Positions 1 to 7,833 of a stretch of DNA of 64,000 bases are shown piece by piece (position 1 is the stretch's first letter; the number at the start of each line of letters is the position of its first letter). Position numbers and translations under genes: made by a program. Source of the DNA: Devosia oryziradicis (GTDB lineage Bacteria; Pseudomonadota; Alphaproteobacteria; Rhizobiales; Devosiaceae); the NCBI RefSeq assembly GCF_016698645.1, contig NZ_CP068047.1, forward strand, positions 896,001 to 960,000, given 5' to 3'. The notes below the pieces were generated by a model, which was not told where the DNA came from, made no database searches, and saw only the letters and a list, made by a program, of their open reading frames with translations.

Positions 1-34
1 CCCCCTTGATGGGGGAGGTAGGAGGGGGTGGGCC
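1..34. repeat. Partial copy of a C/G-run palindromic repeat
   Basis: The window opens inside a repeat made of a C-run, a short spacer and a G-run, followed by TAGGAGGGGG. It resembles the right half of the complete inverted repeat at 57194-57310. The left half lies outside the window. Confidence 0.5.
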
Positions 35-242
35 ACGACCACGATCCTCGTAAAAATAACTTATCCCCGCCCATTTTTCCTCTGGCATCATGCTCCCGTT
101 CCCGCCGCTCACGCGGTGCCGACGAAGCATCGGGCGGGGAGATGGGTGGACCGGGGTCGCCTGGTCCAGGCAGGGGAAACCCGGCAGCTGCGCTTGCGAC
201 ACAGCGTACCTGGCCCGAACCTGCCCAAAACCCCATTCGTGT

Positions 243-307
243 GAAGCGGCTTTCGCCTCTTCAACTACCAAACAGGCGGCGCAAGCCGTCGGGGCGAAAG
301 CCGCTTC
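243..307. repeat. Perfect 15-bp inverted repeat upstream of argJ
   Basis: GAAGCGGCTTTCGCC at 243-257 is exactly inverted at 293-307, leaving a 35-nt loop. No T-run follows, so this is not a classical terminator. The 403 bases from 35 to 437 hold no gene I can support. The argJ frame stays open through them, but the residues look like read-through of GC-rich DNA. The core CGGCTTTCGCCTC recurs in the inverted repeat at 57497-57556, which suggests a dispersed element. Confidence 0.6.
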
Positions 308-437
308 GCACCGTGTCCTCGGGCGCTCTTGCGCTCCGACCCCGCGACGCCTCCGGGCCCAGGCGGCGCTTCCGCATGTCTTGCGGTTGCCGCATGTTTC
401 GGGCAAACCCATGCCCACTTCGCATGAGGATTTTGCC

Positions 438-1673
438 ATGGCTGCCCACCCGGTTTCCCCGCTCGCTCCCAAATCCTATCCGGACCTGCCGGAAATTGCG
501 GGCGTGCGCTTTGCCACGGCCGAAGCCGGCATCAAGTACAAGAACCGCACCGATGTGCTGCTGATGGCCTTCGACGAGGGCACCACGGCGGCCGGCGTGC
601 TGACGCGTTCGAAATGCTCGTCCGCGGCGGTGGACTGGTGCCGGGCCAACCTGCCCGGTGGGGTCGCGCGGGGCCTGGTGGTCAATTCGGGCAATGCCAA
701 TGCCTTTACCGGCGCCAAGGGCAAGCAGAGCGTGGCCATGACGGCCGACTACGCCGCCAAGGCGCTGGGCTGCAGCCCCAGCGAAGTCTTTCTCGCCTCG
801 ACAGGGGTCATCGGCGAGCCGCTGTCGGCAGACAAGTTTGCCGGCGTGCTGGATGAGGCCGCGACGCGCATGGCGGAAACGCCATGGATCGAGCCGGCCA
901 AGGCCATCATGACCACCGATACCTTCCCCAAGCTTTCGGGGGCGATCCTCGAGATCGACGGGGTTGAGGTCAAGATCAACGGCATCGCCAAGGGGTCGGG
1001 CATGATCGCCCCCGACATGGCCACGATGCTGAGCTTCGTGGTCACCGACATGCCTATTGCCGCGCCAGTTTTGCAGGCGCTGCTGGCCCGCCATGTCGAT
1101 ACCAGCTTCAACGCCATTACCGTCGACAGCGACACCTCGACATCAGATACGCTGCTGGCCTTTGCCACCGGCAAGGCGGGTGTCGAGCCGATCCAGAGCG
1201 TGGACGATCCACGCGCCGAGACCTTCGGCGAAGCGCTGCGCGACGTGCTGCTTGACCTCGCCATCCAGGTGGTGCGCGACGGCGAAGGCGCGACCAAGCA
1301 GGTTTCGGTGCATGTCGAGGGTGCAACCTCGGACGCCAGCGCGTTCCGCATCGCCAAGTCGATTGCCGACTCGCCGCTGGTCAAGACCGCCATTGCCGGC
1401 GAGGATGCCAATTGGGGCCGCGTGGTCATGGCCGTGGGCAAGGCGGGCGAGCCGGCCGATCGCGACAAGCTGGCTATCCGCTTCGGCGACCTGCTGGTGG
1501 CCAAGGATGGCGAGCGTGCCCCTGGCTATGACGAGGCCGCGACCTCGGCCTATATGAAGGGCGAGGAACTGGAGCTGACCGTGAGCCTGGGGCTCGGCGA
1601 GGGGCGCGCCACGGTCTATACCTGCGACCTCACGCATGGCTACATCACCATCAATGGCGACTATCGGAGCTGA
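438..1673 (+). CDS. argJ: Arginine biosynthesis bifunctional protein ArgJ (glutamate N-acetyltransferase)
   Basis: ArgJ moves the acetyl group from N-acetylornithine to glutamate, closing the cyclic arginine pathway in the cytoplasm; some members also acetylate glutamate with acetyl-CoA. The product is 411 residues, normal for the family. The self-cleavage signature [14 protein letters not shown] is intact, with the nucleophilic Thr near residue 196. The C-terminus ends in the usual NGDYRS-type tail. I chose ATG 438 because GAGGA sits 7 nt upstream; ATG 411 lies in the same frame but has no ribosome-binding site. The GNAT gene begins 1 nt after the stop and mutT follows, so the three probably form one operon, an arrangement I recall from Rhizobiales. 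Confidence 0.96.
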   Translation: MAAHPVSPLAPKSYPDLPEIAGVRFATAEAGIKYKNRTDVLLMAFDEGTTAAGVLTRSKCSSAAVDWCRANLPGGVARGLVVNSGNANAFTGAKGKQSVAMTADYAAKALGCSPSEVFLASTGVIGEPLSADKFAGVLDEAATRMAETPWIEPAKAIMTTDTFPKLSGAILEIDGVEVKINGIAKGSGMIAPDMATMLSFVVTDMPIAAPVLQALLARHVDTSFNAITVDSDTSTSDTLLAFATGKAGVEPIQSVDDPRAETFGEALRDVLLDLAIQVVRDGEGATKQVSVHVEGATSDASAFRIAKSIADSPLVKTAIAGEDANWGRVVMAVGKAGEPADRDKLAIRFGDLLVAKDGERAPGYDEAATSAYMKGEELELTVSLGLGEGRATVYTCDLTHGYITINGDYRS

Positions 1674-1674
1674 C

Positions 1675-2421
1675 ATGGCGCTGCCCGATACGCTGACCAT
1701 GGAGCGGGCGTGCCTCAAGACCTGGCCGGGCATCGAGGTGGAATGGGACGGCTCCTGGGTGCGGCGGGCGGCGGGCGGCTTTACCAAGCGCGCCAATTCC
1801 CTGCAGTGTTTCGATCCCGATGATGGCGATAATGCCGAGGATCGCCTGGCGGCCGGCGTCGACTGGTTCACGGCGCGGGGCCTTCCCCCGGTGGTGCGCA
1901 CGACGCCCTTGGCCAGCCACAGACTCAATGCCGTTCTCGACGAGGCCGGTTGGGCGACCATCGATCGGAGCTATCTCTTCGCCATGCCGCTGGCCGAGCA
2001 CGAAGCCGATGCGCAGGGCCAACTGGTCGAGCCGCTCGACCCCCGGTTCCTCGCGGCACAGCAGGCATTGCAGGGTTATTCGGACGCCAAGGTCGACCAA
2101 ATGCGGAACGTGCTGGCGGTCTTGGCGGTCCCCGCCATGGGGATCGTCGTCGAGCGGGACGGCGCCGCCGTCGCCTCGGGGTTGATGGCGATCGCCGATG
2201 GCATCGCGGTGGCAACCAGCGTCATCGCCGACCGCAACCGGCGCCGGCAGGGGCTGGGCTCGGCCATGATGCGCACGGGGCTGGCCTGGGCCAAGGCGCA
2301 GGGCGCCACGACAGCCGCCCTCAACGTGCAGGCTGACAATGCGGCCGGGCAGGCGCTCTATGGCAGCCTGGGCTATACCCATCAGTATGACTACACCTAT
2401 CGCGTGCGAGGGCAGGCATGA
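1675..2421 (+). CDS. GNAT-family N-acetyltransferase
   Basis: A 248-residue predicted acetyltransferase using acetyl-CoA; the substrate is unknown. The C-terminal half carries the GNAT fold. The acetyl-CoA loop RNRRRQGLGSAMM lies near residues 185-197 and is followed by a segment of the type ALNVQADNAAGQALYGSLGY, typical of motif B. The N-terminal half is a degenerate second domain, as in several two-domain GNATs. ATG 1675 follows the argJ stop by 1 nt and the gene overlaps mutT by 4 nt (ATGA), so it is very probably co-translated with both. The conserved place between argJ and mutT says nothing firm about its substrate. Confidence 0.88.
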   Translation: MALPDTLTMERACLKTWPGIEVEWDGSWVRRAAGGFTKRANSLQCFDPDDGDNAEDRLAAGVDWFTARGLPPVVRTTPLASHRLNAVLDEAGWATIDRSYLFAMPLAEHEADAQGQLVEPLDPRFLAAQQALQGYSDAKVDQMRNVLAVLAVPAMGIVVERDGAAVASGLMAIADGIAVATSVIADRNRRRQGLGSAMMRTGLAWAKAQGATTAALNVQADNAAGQALYGSLGYTHQYDYTYRVRGQA

Positions 2422-2822
2422 GCCAGTCGCTGCTCCTCGTCGTGGCGGTGGCGCTGGTGGATGCCGACCGGCGCGTGCTCATCGCCCAGCGCCCGCCGGG
2501 CAAGGCCATGGCAAGCCTGTGGGAATTTCCCGGCGGCAAGGTCGAGCCGGGGGAGACGCCAGAGGCGGCGCTCATCCGCGAACTGGAGGAAGAATTGGGC
2601 ATTTCCACCAAGACGGCCTGTCTTGCGCCCCTATCGTTCGCCAGCCACTCTTACGATAATTTTCACCTGTTGATGCCACTCTATGCCTGTCGGAAGTGGC
2701 AGGGAACGCCCGAGCCGCGGGAGCATGTCGCCCTCAAATGGGTTCGCCCGCAGCAGTTGCGGGATTATCCCATGCCACCAGCGGACGAACCGCTGATCGC
2801 AGCGCTGTGCGATCTGCTCTAA
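2418..2822 (+). CDS. mutT: MutT-type Nudix hydrolase, probable 8-oxo-dGTP diphosphatase
   Basis: A 134-residue Nudix enzyme predicted to hydrolyse oxidised dGTP and so prevent A:T to C:G transversions. The complete Nudix box (GX5EX7REUXEEXGU) runs from Gly40 to about residue 62, with the metal-binding RELEEELG core. The preceding SLWEFPGGK is typical of MutT proper rather than ADP-ribose hydrolases, and length and layout also match short MutT proteins. The start codon overlaps the stop of the upstream GNAT gene (ATGA), which indicates translational coupling. Confidence 0.92.
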   Translation: MSQSLLLVVAVALVDADRRVLIAQRPPGKAMASLWEFPGGKVEPGETPEAALIRELEEELGISTKTACLAPLSFASHSYDNFHLLMPLYACRKWQGTPEPREHVALKWVRPQQLRDYPMPPADEPLIAALCDLL

Positions 2823-2841
2823 GCGCGGGTCAGGGGCAAGT

Positions 2842-3042
2842 ATGTGGGCTGAGATGATCAACAGGTTCCGCAAGGACGAAAACGGCGCCACGGCCATCGA
2901 ATATGGCCTGATCGCCGCCCTGATCGCGGTTGCCCTGCTGGCCAGCTTCGCGATTCTGGGCAATTCGCTGGTCAATCTGATGAGTGCCGGCACCGGCAGT
3001 GCTTCCGACGTCATCGGCGCCCAGACCGACAAGATGGACTAG
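2842..3042 (+). CDS. Flp/Fap family type IVb pilin
   Basis: A 66-residue pilin subunit of the Flp (Tad) type. A short basic leader (FRKDENG) is followed by ATAIEYGLIAALIAVALL, the prepilin cleavage site (after Gly) and hydrophobic spine of Flp pilins, with the conserved Glu-Tyr pair. After cleavage the subunit would be held in the inner membrane and assembled into Tad pili. No tad/cpa assembly genes lie nearby, so this is an orphan copy. ATG 2842 is preferred over ATG 2854 because AGGGG stands 6 nt before it. It follows mutT by 19 nt and faces the M48 gene convergently. Confidence 0.93.
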   Translation: MWAEMINRFRKDENGATAIEYGLIAALIAVALLASFAILGNSLVNLMSAGTGSASDVIGAQTDKMD

Positions 3043-3052
3043 CCCGCAGGGC

Positions 3053-4546
3053 CTACTGCAACACCACGACCTTGTACTTCTCGCCGGGCACCACCGGGTC
3101 GCCGGGATAGAGGTCGTTGATGATGTAGAACAGTTCCGTGCCGCGGCTGAGGCCGGCCATCTGGCGGGCCAGCGAGTCGGCGCTGTCGCCGGCCTTGGCC
3201 GTCACGATGCGCACCGCCACCTTGCGGACCTGGTTGAGGTCGGAACTCTCGGCCCGCCGGAAGCTCTTGAGCGTCGCCTCGGCGCCCTGCGCAAAGCGGG
3301 CGCTGTCGGCCTTGGCGGCGAAGATGAAGCGGTAGACCTGGCCGTCGAGGCGCATGACCGAAACGCGGAAGAACCACTGGTCGGTCTGGGCGAGGCCCGA
3401 CGCCATCTCGATGCCGTTCAGGGTCTGGGTAGTCACGCTGTCGGCCTTGAGCCCAGCAATCCAGCCCGAGCGCAGGTAGTCGGCTAGCGGCACATTGGCC
3501 TGGACATCGGCGCTGTCGAAGCGCACCGCCTCGCCATCACCCGCGACGCCAACCACGGCGCTCTGCGAATTCTGCAGGGTATAGCCTTCGGGCACGGTGA
3601 AGGTGAATTTGGAGGCGGTATGGATAAACCGCCGGCCGACGATGGAGCCCTGGGCCGGGCTGTCGCCAAAGGTGAGGCCGGTAATGGAGGCCAGGTAGCC
3701 GTCGCGGTCGACCTCGCCCATGCCGCTCTGGCCGAACATGGTCCGGGCGGTTTCCATGGCCTTCTCGATGCGGGCTGGCGTCGATGGGTGGGACGACAGG
3801 AAGCCGGCGCCGCCGTCCTCGCCGGCCGAGAAGCTGGCAAAGCGGCTCATGACGCCGAGGAACCGGGCCGCGGCCTGGGGGTCATAGCCGGCCTTGCCGG
3901 CGAACTTGATGCCCTCACGGTCCGCCTCGAGTTCCTGGTTCTGGCCGAAGGCGGCCATGGACTGGCGCGTGCGATTGGCCGTGGCGTCGGTCGAGGTGTC
4001 TCCGCCGAAGACACCGGTAATGACGCGGTCGACAATTTCGGTGGTGCGGGTGCGGTCGGTGCGTGCGCGGGCGTGGCGCAGGGTGACGTGGGCGATTTCG
4101 TGCGCCAGTACGGCAGCCAATTCGCTGGTGTCGCTGGCCAGGGCCAGGATGCCGCGCGTCACATAGATATAGCCGCCCGGCAAGGCAAAGGCATTGACCT
4201 CGGAACTGTCGAGGATGGTCACCTGGAACTGGGCATTGGGCTGGTTGGCGGCGGCGAGCAGGCGGCCGACGATGCGCGCCACCATGATTTCGGCAGGGCG
4301 GTCGGAATAGACGCCACCATAGGCAGCGATGATGCGGGGATGCTCGCGGCGGCCGATGACGACGTCATCTGGCTCGGTCCCCTCCGGCACTACGGTAGGC
4401 GCAGGATTGTCGCCAGTCTGGGTGACGGCCACGTTATTGGCGCCGGTCAGCGTGGTGCAGGCGCTCAGCGCCAGCAGCGATACGGCCAGCAGGCCATTGC
4501 GTGTCCCGGTCTGCAAACCCTTGGCGATATGCCCCAACCCGATCAT
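3053..4546 (-). CDS. M48-family zinc metalloprotease, lipoprotein, with C-terminal LysM-like region
   Basis: A 497-residue predicted periplasmic protease of the BepA/LoiP type, which acts in outer-membrane protein quality control. The signal peptide ends in a lipobox (LSAC, Cys30). The zinc site HEIAH is at residues 149-153 and the third ligand is in QELEADREG near residue 208. The central part after residue about 280 is a conserved accessory domain, and the last 50 residues (KAGDSADSLARQM to the end) look LysM-like, possibly binding peptidoglycan. The start codon overlaps the stop of the upstream thermonuclease-like gene by 4 nt, so both are likely made from one mRNA. The exact substrate cannot be read from sequence. 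Confidence 0.92.
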   Translation of the reverse strand: MIGLGHIAKGLQTGTRNGLLAVSLLALSACTTLTGANNVAVTQTGDNPAPTVVPEGTEPDDVVIGRREHPRIIAAYGGVYSDRPAEIMVARIVGRLLAAANQPNAQFQVTILDSSEVNAFALPGGYIYVTRGILALASDTSELAAVLAHEIAHVTLRHARARTDRTRTTEIVDRVITGVFGGDTSTDATANRTRQSMAAFGQNQELEADREGIKFAGKAGYDPQAAARFLGVMSRFASFSAGEDGGAGFLSSHPSTPARIEKAMETARTMFGQSGMGEVDRDGYLASITGLTFGDSPAQGSIVGRRFIHTASKFTFTVPEGYTLQNSQSAVVGVAGDGEAVRFDSADVQANVPLADYLRSGWIAGLKADSVTTQTLNGIEMASGLAQTDQWFFRVSVMRLDGQVYRFIFAAKADSARFAQGAEATLKSFRRAESSDLNQVRKVAVRIVTAKAGDSADSLARQMAGLSRGTELFYIINDLYPGDPVVPGEKYKVVVLQ

Positions 4547-5382
4547 CGTGTCGCCAGAACCTCGATCTGCTCGGGATGGGTCACTTCGATGCGTGGACCA
4601 TCCCGGTCATCCACCCATCCGCGAATACGCACCAACGCATTTTCCAGCACCAGCGGATCCAGGCCGTCTTCGGCGAACAGCCGCAGGGCCGGTGCCTCGA
4701 TCACGGCGGTGAAGTCCTCTTTCCAGAACCGGCCGAAATTGAGATAGACCCGCCCACCGCTTTGTTCGGCGAGAAGGACCCTGCCTTCGACAAGTTCATA
4801 GTGGCCGGCCCGGGCGAGGAGGTCGCCCGGCGCGTTTGCCGCACGAGTGCTGTAATAGGGATCGGCCCAGATGCCAAGCCCGGCCAGACGCGCGCGCCCT
4901 TCCGCCGCAAAGAGAAGGTCGAGACAGGCACGATTGTCGGGAAAGGAATAAACCCGCGCCAGGCCCCTGGCGATCATGGCCTGCTGCGCCCAGATTTCCC
5001 CGTCCGGTGCTTCGACGAAGACATGGGCCAGCACCCGGCCATAGCGGTCCATGGTTTCGCCGCCAAAGCCGAGCCGTACGGGCTGGTTGAGGGCGATGGC
5101 TTCGAGCGCCGCCTTGGCCTCGGGCGCCAATGGCCAGGTGGGGAAGTCGGGGCGATCGAGCGGCAGCTTTGGCGCCTGGGTGCCGATCATCCGGACGACA
5201 CGGCCATCGTCGAGGATCACCGTGTCGCCATCGGTGACCGAGGTCACGATCCCGCCCGGCTCCATGCGCAACTGCTCGCAGGCAAGCGCGGCCACCGTGA
5301 CGGTGTTGAGCGCCGCCAGCGTGGCGAGATGGACGAGACTGGTCTTGAACAAGGAGTGCCCCAGAAAGATTTCATTCACCAT
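4543..5382 (-). CDS. Thermonuclease-like (SNase domain) secreted protein
   Basis: A 279-residue protein with an N-terminal hydrophobic export segment (about residues 10-33). The SNase fold follows: VTSVTDGDTVIL (residues 48-57), RMIGTQAPK, and the RYGRVLA segment carrying the second catalytic Arg. The usual catalytic Glu is not obvious: where many nucleases have GE, this one has Gly-Gly-Glu before TMDRYGR. The C-terminal third, after GIWADPYY, is an extra domain of unknown role. I chose the internal ATG at 5382 because the longer reading frame has a non-hydrophobic Arg-rich extension. It is coupled to the downstream M48 protease. Nuclease activity is likely but unproven. Confidence 0.82.
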   Translation of the reverse strand: MVNEIFLGHSLFKTSLVHLATLAALNTVTVAALACEQLRMEPGGIVTSVTDGDTVILDDGRVVRMIGTQAPKLPLDRPDFPTWPLAPEAKAALEAIALNQPVRLGFGGETMDRYGRVLAHVFVEAPDGEIWAQQAMIARGLARVYSFPDNRACLDLLFAAEGRARLAGLGIWADPYYSTRAANAPGDLLARAGHYELVEGRVLLAEQSGGRVYLNFGRFWKEDFTAVIEAPALRLFAEDGLDPLVLENALVRIRGWVDDRDGPRIEVTHPEQIEVLATR

Positions 5383-5493
5383 GCACCCAAATGCGGCAAA
5401 AAATGATGAACGATCGCGAAGGCGTGAAGATCTGGGGCGGCGGTGGCCCGGCTCGCCGGGCTCACCCATCATTTGGTGATGCGATGCCGGCCG

Positions 5494-5742
5494 TCAGGCA
5501 GCGGCGCCGATCGGCTTCTTGCCGGCGATGAAGGCGCCGAAGCGCTTGGTGATGAAGGGCACGATGAGCATGACGATGGTAGTCGCCATCATCGGCACGA
5601 GCAGGAAACTGCGCTGCCACATTTCCCAACCCACCGTAAGCGGCATCAGGATGTAGAGATAGACGGTCACGACGGGATAAACGAAGACGGTCATGATCAG
5701 GGTCATGCGCAGGCGGGCGGCGAGTGAGGGTTGCATCTGCAA
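5494..5742 (-). CDS. Small membrane protein, DUF2798-like
   Basis: An 82-residue protein with two predicted membrane helices (about residues 12-35 and 44-66) and a short basic tail. The layout fits the DUF2798 family, whose function is unknown. It is transcribed divergently from the tetR-type gene at 5836, with a clustered palindromic operator between them (5751-5794) starting only 8 nt from its start codon. The simplest reading is that the TetR protein represses it. TetR-controlled small membrane proteins often take part in efflux or detoxification, but nothing in this sequence shows that directly. Confidence 0.75.
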   Translation of the reverse strand: MQMQPSLAARLRMTLIMTVFVYPVVTVYLYILMPLTVGWEMWQRSFLLVPMMATTIVMLIVPFITKRFGAFIAGKKPIGAAA

Positions 5743-5750
5743 TCTCCTAT

Positions 5751-5794
5751 GAAACGGTACGTTTCGTTACGTAACTGAACGACACGTTTCGTTC
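5751..5794. promoter_or_regulatory. Clustered palindromic operator, probable TetR binding site
   Basis: Three palindromes are packed into 44 nt between divergent genes: GAAACGGTACGTTTC (5751-5765), the perfect GTTACGTAAC (5766-5775, extendable to CGTT/AACG arms at 5760-5781), and GAACGACACGTTTCGTTC (5777-5794, 16 of 18 symmetric). They overlap the start region of the DUF2798-like gene and lie about 40 nt before tetR. Such placement is typical of TetR-family autoregulation; direct binding is inferred. Confidence 0.7.
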
Positions 5795-5835
5795 AAGTGC
5801 TTTGCTTCGGAATCTTTTTGAACCATATTGTCGGC

Positions 5836-6441
5836 ATGAGCGAGCAAGCAGCAGACGATGTCGACGATCGCCGCCGGTCCATCGGCGCCCGCCGGAACCC
5901 CGACACCGAGCGGGCGATTTTGGACGCGGCCGAAGCCATCATGGCCGAAGAGGGTATCGCCCGCTTCTCCATCGAGGCGGTGGCCAAACGCGCCCGGGCC
6001 GGCAAGCCCACCATCTACAAATGGTGGCCGGACAAGACCAAGCTGCTGCTCGATGTCTATCATCGGCAAAAACCGGCATCGGTGCATATGGATACCGGCA
6101 CGGTCGAGGGGGACGTGTTCGCATTTCTCACCGGCGTGTTTGCCCATTGGGGCGATACCGGCGCGGGGCAGGTGTTTCGCTTCGTGGTGGCCGAGGCGCA
6201 GCGCGACGAGGCAGCCGCGGAATCGCTGCGGGCCTATTCGGCCGAGCGACGGCTACAGAGCGGACAGATTTTCCAGCGCGGTATCGATCGCGGCGAGCTG
6301 GCTGCAGATGTCAATGTGGGGCTGTGTGCCGACATGCTGGCGGGCTTCATCTGGCAGCGCCTGCTGACGGGACGGATCGAGCGTGACCCCGCGCAACTGC
6401 GCCAGACGGCGCGGCAGATGGTGCGCGGGCTGCTGGCTTAG
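5836..6441 (+). CDS. TetR/AcrR-family transcriptional regulator
   Basis: A 201-residue regulator. The N-terminal helix-turn-helix (about residues 22-66) has the TetR pattern, with ILDAAEAIMAEEG before the DNA-binding helices and GKPTIYKWW as the recognition helix. A C-terminal TetR_C-type ligand-binding domain follows (VFRFVVAEAQRDE and onward). I use ATG 5836 because it gives a family-typical N-terminus; an upstream GTG at 5797 would place residues inside the operator. It is divergent from a small membrane protein gene and probably represses both through the palindromes at 5751-5794. The inducer is unknown. Confidence 0.92.
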   Translation: MSEQAADDVDDRRRSIGARRNPDTERAILDAAEAIMAEEGIARFSIEAVAKRARAGKPTIYKWWPDKTKLLLDVYHRQKPASVHMDTGTVEGDVFAFLTGVFAHWGDTGAGQVFRFVVAEAQRDEAAAESLRAYSAERRLQSGQIFQRGIDRGELAADVNVGLCADMLAGFIWQRLLTGRIERDPAQLRQTARQMVRGLLA

Positions 6442-6466
6442 ATCAGGCATCCAAGCAAACTCGACC

Positions 6467-6523
6467 GTCACCCTCGGGTCAAGCCCGGGGGTGACGCTCT
6501 GTGGGTGTGGGATACCCCCACAG
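6467..6523. repeat. Half unit of palindromic repeat family A plus adjacent hairpin
   Basis: GTCACCCTCGGG...CCCGGGGGTGAC (6467-6495) is one arm-pair of the repeat seen in full at 18727, 23874, 33977, 40075 and 53909. A separate stem, CTGTGGG (6499-6505) with CCCACAG (6517-6523), follows. Both sit between the convergent tetR and parvulin genes and could act as a transcription barrier; there is no T-run. Confidence 0.75.
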
Positions 6524-6526
6524 ACC

Positions 6527-7480
6527 CTACTGGGCCGGTGCTTCCTCGGCAGGCTGCGTTTCGCTCTGGGCGTCGACGGCAGCCTTGAGGGCGGCGTCGG
6601 GAATGTCGATGGTGACGCCATCCATCAGCCGGGCGACGGTGTCGTCGAAGGTCTGCATCAGCAGCTGCTGCTGGAGCTGGCCGGCGACCTGCTCGAAGGC
6701 GGGCGGCGTCGACTGGCGCTTTTCCTCGAGCTTGATGATGTGCCAGCCGAACTGGGACTTCACCGGAGCCGAGATCTGGCCAATATCGGTCAGCGCGAAT
6801 GCGGCGGCCTCGAAGGGCGCGACCATCATGCCCTTGCCGAAAAAGCCGAGGTCGCCGCCATTGGCTGCACCAGGATCGATCGACTTCTCCTTGGCGATGG
6901 TGGCGAAATCGGCGCCGCCATCGAGTTCTGCCTTGATGGCATTGGCTTCGGCCTCATCGGCGACCAGGATATGGCTGGCGCGGATCTCTTCGGCCGGCAC
7001 GAAGTCGGCGACGAACTTGTCGTATTGCGCGCGCACGGCGTCCTCGGTCACCGCATTGGCGATGGTTTCGGCGAAGAAGGCGCGGCGCAGGGCGCGCTCC
7101 TTGAGATAATTGAGACGCTGCTGGAAAAGCGGCGTATCGGCCATGCCGGCATCCTGACCGGCCTTGGCCATGACCTTCATGTCGATCAGCACGCGCAGCA
7201 GGAACGGCTTGCGCTGCTCGGCCGGCATCTGGCTGAGTTCCTGCGTCAGGTCCTCGGCAGCGAAGCTGAGGTCGGCCTCGGTAATCGGCTCGCCGCCCAC
7301 CGTGGCCACGACCGTGTCAGGCGAGACCGGCGCGGCTGGGGCCGTCGGCGCGGCTTCCGCCGGCGCTTCGGCGGCCGGTGCAGCAGCGTCCTGCGCCAAG
7401 GCAGGGGCCAGCGTGCCGGCAGCAAGCATCAGCGCCAGAACACTCGCGGTGCGGGCGAGGCGGGAGGGGGAAAAAATCAT
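6527..7480 (-). CDS. Periplasmic parvulin-type peptidyl-prolyl cis-trans isomerase
   Basis: A 317-residue secreted foldase. A signal peptide (about 30 residues, ending in ALAQ) is followed by an Ala/Pro-rich linker, a SurA/PrsA-like N-terminal chaperone part, and the parvulin domain at about residues 166-256. That domain has the motifs ASHILV, GGDLGFFGKG, MVAPFE and FGWHIIKLE. It should help outer-membrane and periplasmic proteins fold after Sec export. ATG 7480 was chosen because AAGGAG stands upstream at good spacing and the signal peptide begins there. The gene is divergent from secA, which fits its export role. Confidence 0.93.
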   Translation of the reverse strand: MIFSPSRLARTASVLALMLAAGTLAPALAQDAAAPAAEAPAEAAPTAPAAPVSPDTVVATVGGEPITEADLSFAAEDLTQELSQMPAEQRKPFLLRVLIDMKVMAKAGQDAGMADTPLFQQRLNYLKERALRRAFFAETIANAVTEDAVRAQYDKFVADFVPAEEIRASHILVADEAEANAIKAELDGGADFATIAKEKSIDPGAANGGDLGFFGKGMMVAPFEAAAFALTDIGQISAPVKSQFGWHIIKLEEKRQSTPPAFEQVAGQLQQQLLMQTFDDTVARLMDGVTIDIPDAALKAAVDAQSETQPAEEAPAQ

Positions 7481-7668
7481 CAGGTCGGTCTCCTTGCCGG
7501 CATGTATCATGCGGCTGGCTCGTTCATGTCGGGTCCTGGGTCTGCCCCTCACACGTCAACAGGGCCAAAATGTGCCGCGCCGCGCCTTGTGAGCAACCAG
7601 GTGCCAAAATCCCGTTCTTGCGGGGCCTTTCCGGCAGAGGCAAGCAGGTGTCGCCCATTTCGGCAGCG

Positions 7669-7697
7669 TTGACAAGACAGGGGGCCGCTCTTACATC
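7669..7697 (+). promoter_or_regulatory. Putative secA promoter
   Basis: TTGACA at 7669-7674 is followed by 17 nt and TACATC at 7692-7697. The -35 is a perfect housekeeping sigma match and the -10 is weak. It lies about 137 nt before the secA start. The intergenic stretch 7481-7833 between divergent parvulin and secA holds nothing else I can support. Confidence 0.5.
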
Positions 7698-7833
7698 TCA
7701 CCCGCTTTTCCGCCACGTGGCGGATACCAGAAATTCAAAGCCGGAAAGGCTTTCTCATCGCGTTGACGCGGCCGAACGGTCCTATCCCGCACCTCCCCAG
7801 CCCGCCCCGATGAGTCATAAAAGGACCTGACAT

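Noticed and set aside
90..437. N-terminal extension of argJ
   Set aside because: The frame is open, but the added residues resemble no ArgJ, contain an inverted repeat, and a good ribosome-binding site marks ATG 438.
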